From Sabulibacter ruber (lineage in GTDB: Bacteria > Bacteroidota > Bacteroidia > Cytophagales > Hymenobacteraceae): 64,000 nucleotides of DNA. How positions within the stretch are numbered: the first letter of the stretch is position 1; each line of letters opens with the position of its first letter. The DNA lies in contig NZ_JAFFID010000001.1 of assembly GCF_017355955.1 (NCBI RefSeq), forward strand, positions 2,294,001 to 2,358,000, in the 5' to 3' direction. Both the position numbers and the translations under genes were made by a program. The notes beneath the pieces were generated by a model. The model had not been told where the DNA came from. It saw only the letters and a list, made by a program, of their open reading frames with translations, and searched no databases. Shown one piece after another: positions 61,169 through 64,000 of this stretch.

Positions 61169-64000
61169 TTAGTTCATTAGGATGATCTTCTGCGTGAGTA
61201 CTTTTTTGCCAGTAGTTAAGCGGGCAATGTATACTCCGTTTGGTAAGCCTGTAGCGTTCAAAGACACAGTAGTTGGTACTCCACCATCCGCTTTTCCTAC
61301 AAACAGATGCTTCACCAGTTTGCCTTGGGTGTCATAGATATCCACTACCGCTTCACCGGCCTCTGCTAATGAGAATTCAACGGTGGCATTCTGGGTGAAC
61401 GGGTTAGGATACACCTTCAGCTTGGTTTCTGCCAAAGTTGGGGCTACCACCGCATTGCTGGTAGAGATGGTAGCGATGGCTAAGGGACCTGCTGCCACAA
61501 CAAAGGTTGGAGTCTCGGTAACAGTGAGGGCAATTCTACCATTAGTGGTCTTCATTTTGGCCACTCCCATTTCCTCGGTTCCAATCCGCAGGGTATACAC
61601 GTACGCTGAATCGGTTCCAACATTGAGGGTATAGTCTACCCGTCTGTCTTTGTCATCCGGAACCCAGCAGGCGTACATGGTTTTGCCAGAGTTGTCGCGG
61701 TACTTGTCAATTCTTGGGTCTTTGCTCAAGCGTTCCACCGGAATATAGTCCCCGAAGTACTTCCACACCTGCGCCATGTAATCGGCGGCCGGTCTGCGTT
61801 TGAGGGTTTCTCTGTCTACGTGACCACTGGTGGCATATTGCGTGGTGTTGTAGATAGAACCAGTAGCGTCATCATACAATTGGTAGAAGTACAGGCCAGA
61901 TAAACCAGCCATGGCGTAATCAAGAGAGGTTCTCAGGATCCAGTCACCCTGCACCATGAACTTGTCTTTGCTGCCAATCACTTTGGTGCCCTGGGTCTTG
62001 CTGTTCCAGTCATAGCCGGTTTCGGTGATGATGATCGGCATGTCGCCGTTGCTGATGAACTCTTTGTTGATCTGGTGGTAGTTGTTGATGTTGTTTGGCG
62101 CCAGAGAAAGCTCTGGGGCTACTCCTACTCTACCGCCGTCGGCATACTGCTCACCGTCAAAGTTGTTGTTGTAGGCGTGGTAGTTGATCTCATCAAAGCA
62201 AAGGTTCACTTTCCCGTTGGGCAGGTAGCCTCTGTTTTTCTTACACCAATCTACAAGGCCCTGGTAGAAAGCTGTTTTGGTAGTAGCAATACCGCCGCAA
62301 ACCACAATCATGTTAGGGTCTGCCTGCTTCACACCTACGCCGGGGCCCATGGTGCCCATGTGTCCGTCATAGAAGGCGCTCAGGTACGCGGCATACTCAT
62401 CACTGTTCTGGTTACCTGCGCGGCCTTTCCAATGGCGGTCTGGCTCGTTATTCGCCTCAATTTTCTTAACCAGGTTCAAACCAATCTTGGCCTGGGTGCC
62501 AACTGCTTTCACCAAAGCCGGATTTACGCCGGTGTTGGAGCCATATCTGGCAGCAAACTGGAAGGCCATTCTGGCAATAGCAACGTACGTGGCCGGGGTT
62601 TTCTTCGCCTTGTTGTACTCCTCGTTAAAGTAGTTGGTACCAGAGGCGGTAACAGTAGTATAAGAGCTCTTGTACGGCATTGGGGCGTTCTCATAAGACC
62701 GGATAGCCGATGGATACGTGTTCACCATCCAGCCAGTAAGGTTCTTAAGACATACCACTACTTCTTTACCGTTGGCTTTGTGGCGGGCATAGATGTCATC
62801 CAGTTTCCAGTTTCCTTTCATGGTTGGCTGGAAGGCATACAGTCCTTCTCCGTTGGTCTCCAGAATATTCCAGTCTACATAGTCTCTCACCACGTGGTAA
62901 GGGGCAATAGCGGCAATCTTCCATTTCAATCTCTCAGGATCTGTGCTGGCGTTGTCTGAAGGGTACGTGTTAATCCCCAGCATTCTCTTGAGAGGATAAG
63001 CCGGCTTGGTGAAGGTTGGCGGGGTATAAGGCTTGTACTTGCCGTAGAACTTGATCTCGTCTGGCAGAGAAACGCCTCTTCTTTTCCGCAGAATCACGGC
63101 GCTTACTTTGATAGGCGTAGTAAGGGTATGGTCAATCCAGGCGAGGTACTTGTCGCCGTTGTACTGCGGACCAGTGATCTCGCGGCCGGTGCCTCTTTCT
63201 ACGTAAATCACTTTCACTTCATAGCCGGCTGGGATGGATCCCTGGCCATCATAGAAACTGATCTTCTGCAACTCCACTTCCATCTGGTCCGGGAAGTTCA
63301 GGACAATGTCTGACTCTGGCATCATCTCAGAAGTACCCATGTTCACCGTTTTCTGGATGATTCCGTCAAACAGACCTGCAATGTTCTGGTTGCTTTTGTC
63401 TTTGTGATAGCCCCAGTACGGTTTGTAAGGGATCTGACCTGTCACGAACGTACCGGTAGATGGTGCCGGGGTTGGAGCAGGTAATGTATTATTAGAGCTG
63501 CCAGAAGCCACTACCAGAGCTCTGGTAACGCTGGTAGCTGCTGCATACCCGTTACCAGCTGCCTGAGAGGCTGTAATGTTGGCGGTTCCGGCACCTACAA
63601 TGGTAGCTTTCCAACCAGAAGTAGTCTGGGCTACAGTAGCCACGGCCGTGTTGGAAGACCTGAAGGTGATAGGTGTTACGGTGTTGGTACTGGTGGCCTG
63701 CAGTAAGAAGGCGGCATCTCCTACGGTTTTGGAAGGCAGGGCCGCAAACGTGATCACTGCCGGAGTAGAAGGCGTTGTTGGGGTTGTGGTAGCTGTAGTG
63801 GAAATCACCAGGGTTCTGGTCACGCTGGTGGCGGCGGTGAATCCATTGCCGGCCACCTGAGAAGCCGTGATGTTCACAGACCCCGATTTTATGATGGTGA
63901 CCTGCCAGCCCGCTGAGGTCTTGGTTACAGATGCTACCCCCGCGTTAGAGGATTTGAACGTGATAGGCGTTACGGTATTGGTGCTGGTGGCGGAGATAAG
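61169..64000 (-). CDS. T9SS-exported multidomain glycoside-hydrolase-like protein (3' part)
   Basis: At least 943 residues; the frame is open at the right edge. From N- to C-terminus it has part of one and a complete second Ig-like (Big_2-type) repeat of about 85 residues (TFAALPSKTVGDAAFLL, ATSTNTVTPITFRSSN), a discoidin-like carbohydrate-binding region, and a TIM-barrel region. The latter has IEANNEPDRHW and IIITETGYDW, the probable acid/base and nucleophile Glu of a clan A (GH39-like) hydrolase. The end, from VYPNPFTQNATVEF to QKIILMN, is a type A T9SS sorting domain. Substrate unknown. Confidence 0.88.
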   Translation of the reverse strand, partial: LISATSTNTVTPITFKSSNAGVASVTKTSAGWQVTIIKSGSVNITASQVAGNGFTAATSVTRTLVISTTATTTPTTPSTPAVITFAALPSKTVGDAAFLLQATSTNTVTPITFRSSNTAVATVAQTTSGWKATIVGAGTANITASQAAGNGYAAATSVTRALVVASGSSNNTLPAPTPAPSTGTFVTGQIPYKPYWGYHKDKSNQNIAGLFDGIIQKTVNMGTSEMMPESDIVLNFPDQMEVELQKISFYDGQGSIPAGYEVKVIYVERGTGREITGPQYNGDKYLAWIDHTLTTPIKVSAVILRKRRGVSLPDEIKFYGKYKPYTPPTFTKPAYPLKRMLGINTYPSDNASTDPERLKWKIAAIAPYHVVRDYVDWNILETNGEGLYAFQPTMKGNWKLDDIYARHKANGKEVVVCLKNLTGWMVNTYPSAIRSYENAPMPYKSSYTTVTASGTNYFNEEYNKAKKTPATYVAIARMAFQFAARYGSNTGVNPALVKAVGTQAKIGLNLVKKIEANNEPDRHWKGRAGNQNSDEYAAYLSAFYDGHMGTMGPGVGVKQADPNMIVVCGGIATTKTAFYQGLVDWCKKNRGYLPNGKVNLCFDEINYHAYNNNFDGEQYADGGRVGVAPELSLAPNNINNYHQINKEFISNGDMPIIITETGYDWNSKTQGTKVIGSKDKFMVQGDWILRTSLDYAMAGLSGLYFYQLYDDATGSIYNTTQYATSGHVDRETLKRRPAADYMAQVWKYFGDYIPVERLSKDPRIDKYRDNSGKTMYACWVPDDKDRRVDYTLNVGTDSAYVYTLRIGTEEMGVAKMKTTNGRIALTVTETPTFVVAAGPLAIATISTSNAVVAPTLAETKLKVYPNPFTQNATVEFSLAEAGEAVVDIYDTQGKLVKHLFVGKADGGVPTTVSLNATGLPNGVYIARLTTGKKVLTQKIILMN

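Noticed and set aside
63128..63877. GTG/other internal starts for the last gene
   Set aside because: The frame continues open to base 64000 with the same Ig-like repeat sequence, so the gene is cut by the window edge.

Overview
The window reads as chromosomal DNA of a Bacteroidota bacterium, most likely Hymenobacteraceae (Rufibacter/Nibribacter/Pontibacter-like). This is inferred from type IX secretion C-terminal sorting domains, TonB C-terminal repeat proteins, a Bacteroidota-type LptD and MlaD, HEIGH (M57) lipoproteins, poor Shine-Dalgarno signals, several TTG starts, and recurrent TAnnTTTG -7 promoter boxes. Base composition is near or a little above half GC in most genes. It is clearly lower in the M57 region (about 16.2-17.7 kb) and in one orphan gene at 53.1 kb. 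No rRNA, tRNA, insertion sequence, prophage or CRISPR array was seen.

Layout. 0-7 kb: 3' end of pyrR overlapping pyrB, an SEC14/STAS-like small protein, a TolC-type efflux protein, Xaa-Pro aminopeptidase, a subtilase and a small secreted protein. 7-12.5 kb: a BlaI repressor and a BlaR-like M56 protease carrying four TonB C-terminal domains, next to a secreted protein with five more such domains. 12.7-18.5 kb: glycosyltransferase, GNAT acetyltransferase, M16 protease, a possible 57-aa ORF, and a tandem pair of M57 lipoprotein proteases. 18.6-25.7 kb: subtilase with a T9SS tail, AlaA-type aminotransferase, SirB1-like transglutaminase-fold protein and acyl-CoA carboxylase beta subunit. 25.9-30.5 kb: an envelope cluster, amidase then MlaD on the minus strand, divergent from LptD. 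30.7-36.4 kb: panB, RluA-type pseudouridine synthase, fatty acid desaturase, DUF418 membrane protein and a phosphoethanolamine-transferase-like sulfatase-fold protein. 36.5-38.8 kb: the classical rpsP-rimM-trmD-rplS operon. 39-47 kb: SDR, ATP-grasp, two M20 amidohydrolase paralogues flanking a secreted orphan and a pyruvate-oxidase-like ThDP enzyme. 47.4-57.7 kb: M1 protease, a lipoprotein resembling inorganic pyrophosphatase without its metal ligands, pgi, a low-GC membrane orphan, a DUF1905/YdeI protein, HAD phosphatase, pirin and bestrophin. 57.9-64 kb: coiled-coil secreted protein, a 6-pyruvoyltetrahydropterin-synthase-like gene overlapping folE, a TIGR01777 epimerase, and the 3' part of a large T9SS-exported glycoside-hydrolase-like protein that runs off the right edge.

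The most striking feature is not a gene. I count 29 copies, almost all exactly 35-36 nt, of an imperfect palindrome with ideal half-site GTTTTAGGCCTGTTTTCC. They are essentially confined to intergenic DNA, often within 0-50 nt of a start or stop codon. In several copies changes in one arm are matched in the other. In at least four places the GTTTT arm also supplies the T-tract of a classical GC-rich terminator. At this density (about one per 2.2 kb) the genome would carry well over a thousand copies. Smaller repeat families (a perfect 27-bp inverted repeat at 47.25 kb, a GAGACAAGGC palindrome, and AATTCCTAATTC and GATTG repeats) also decorate the intergenic DNA.
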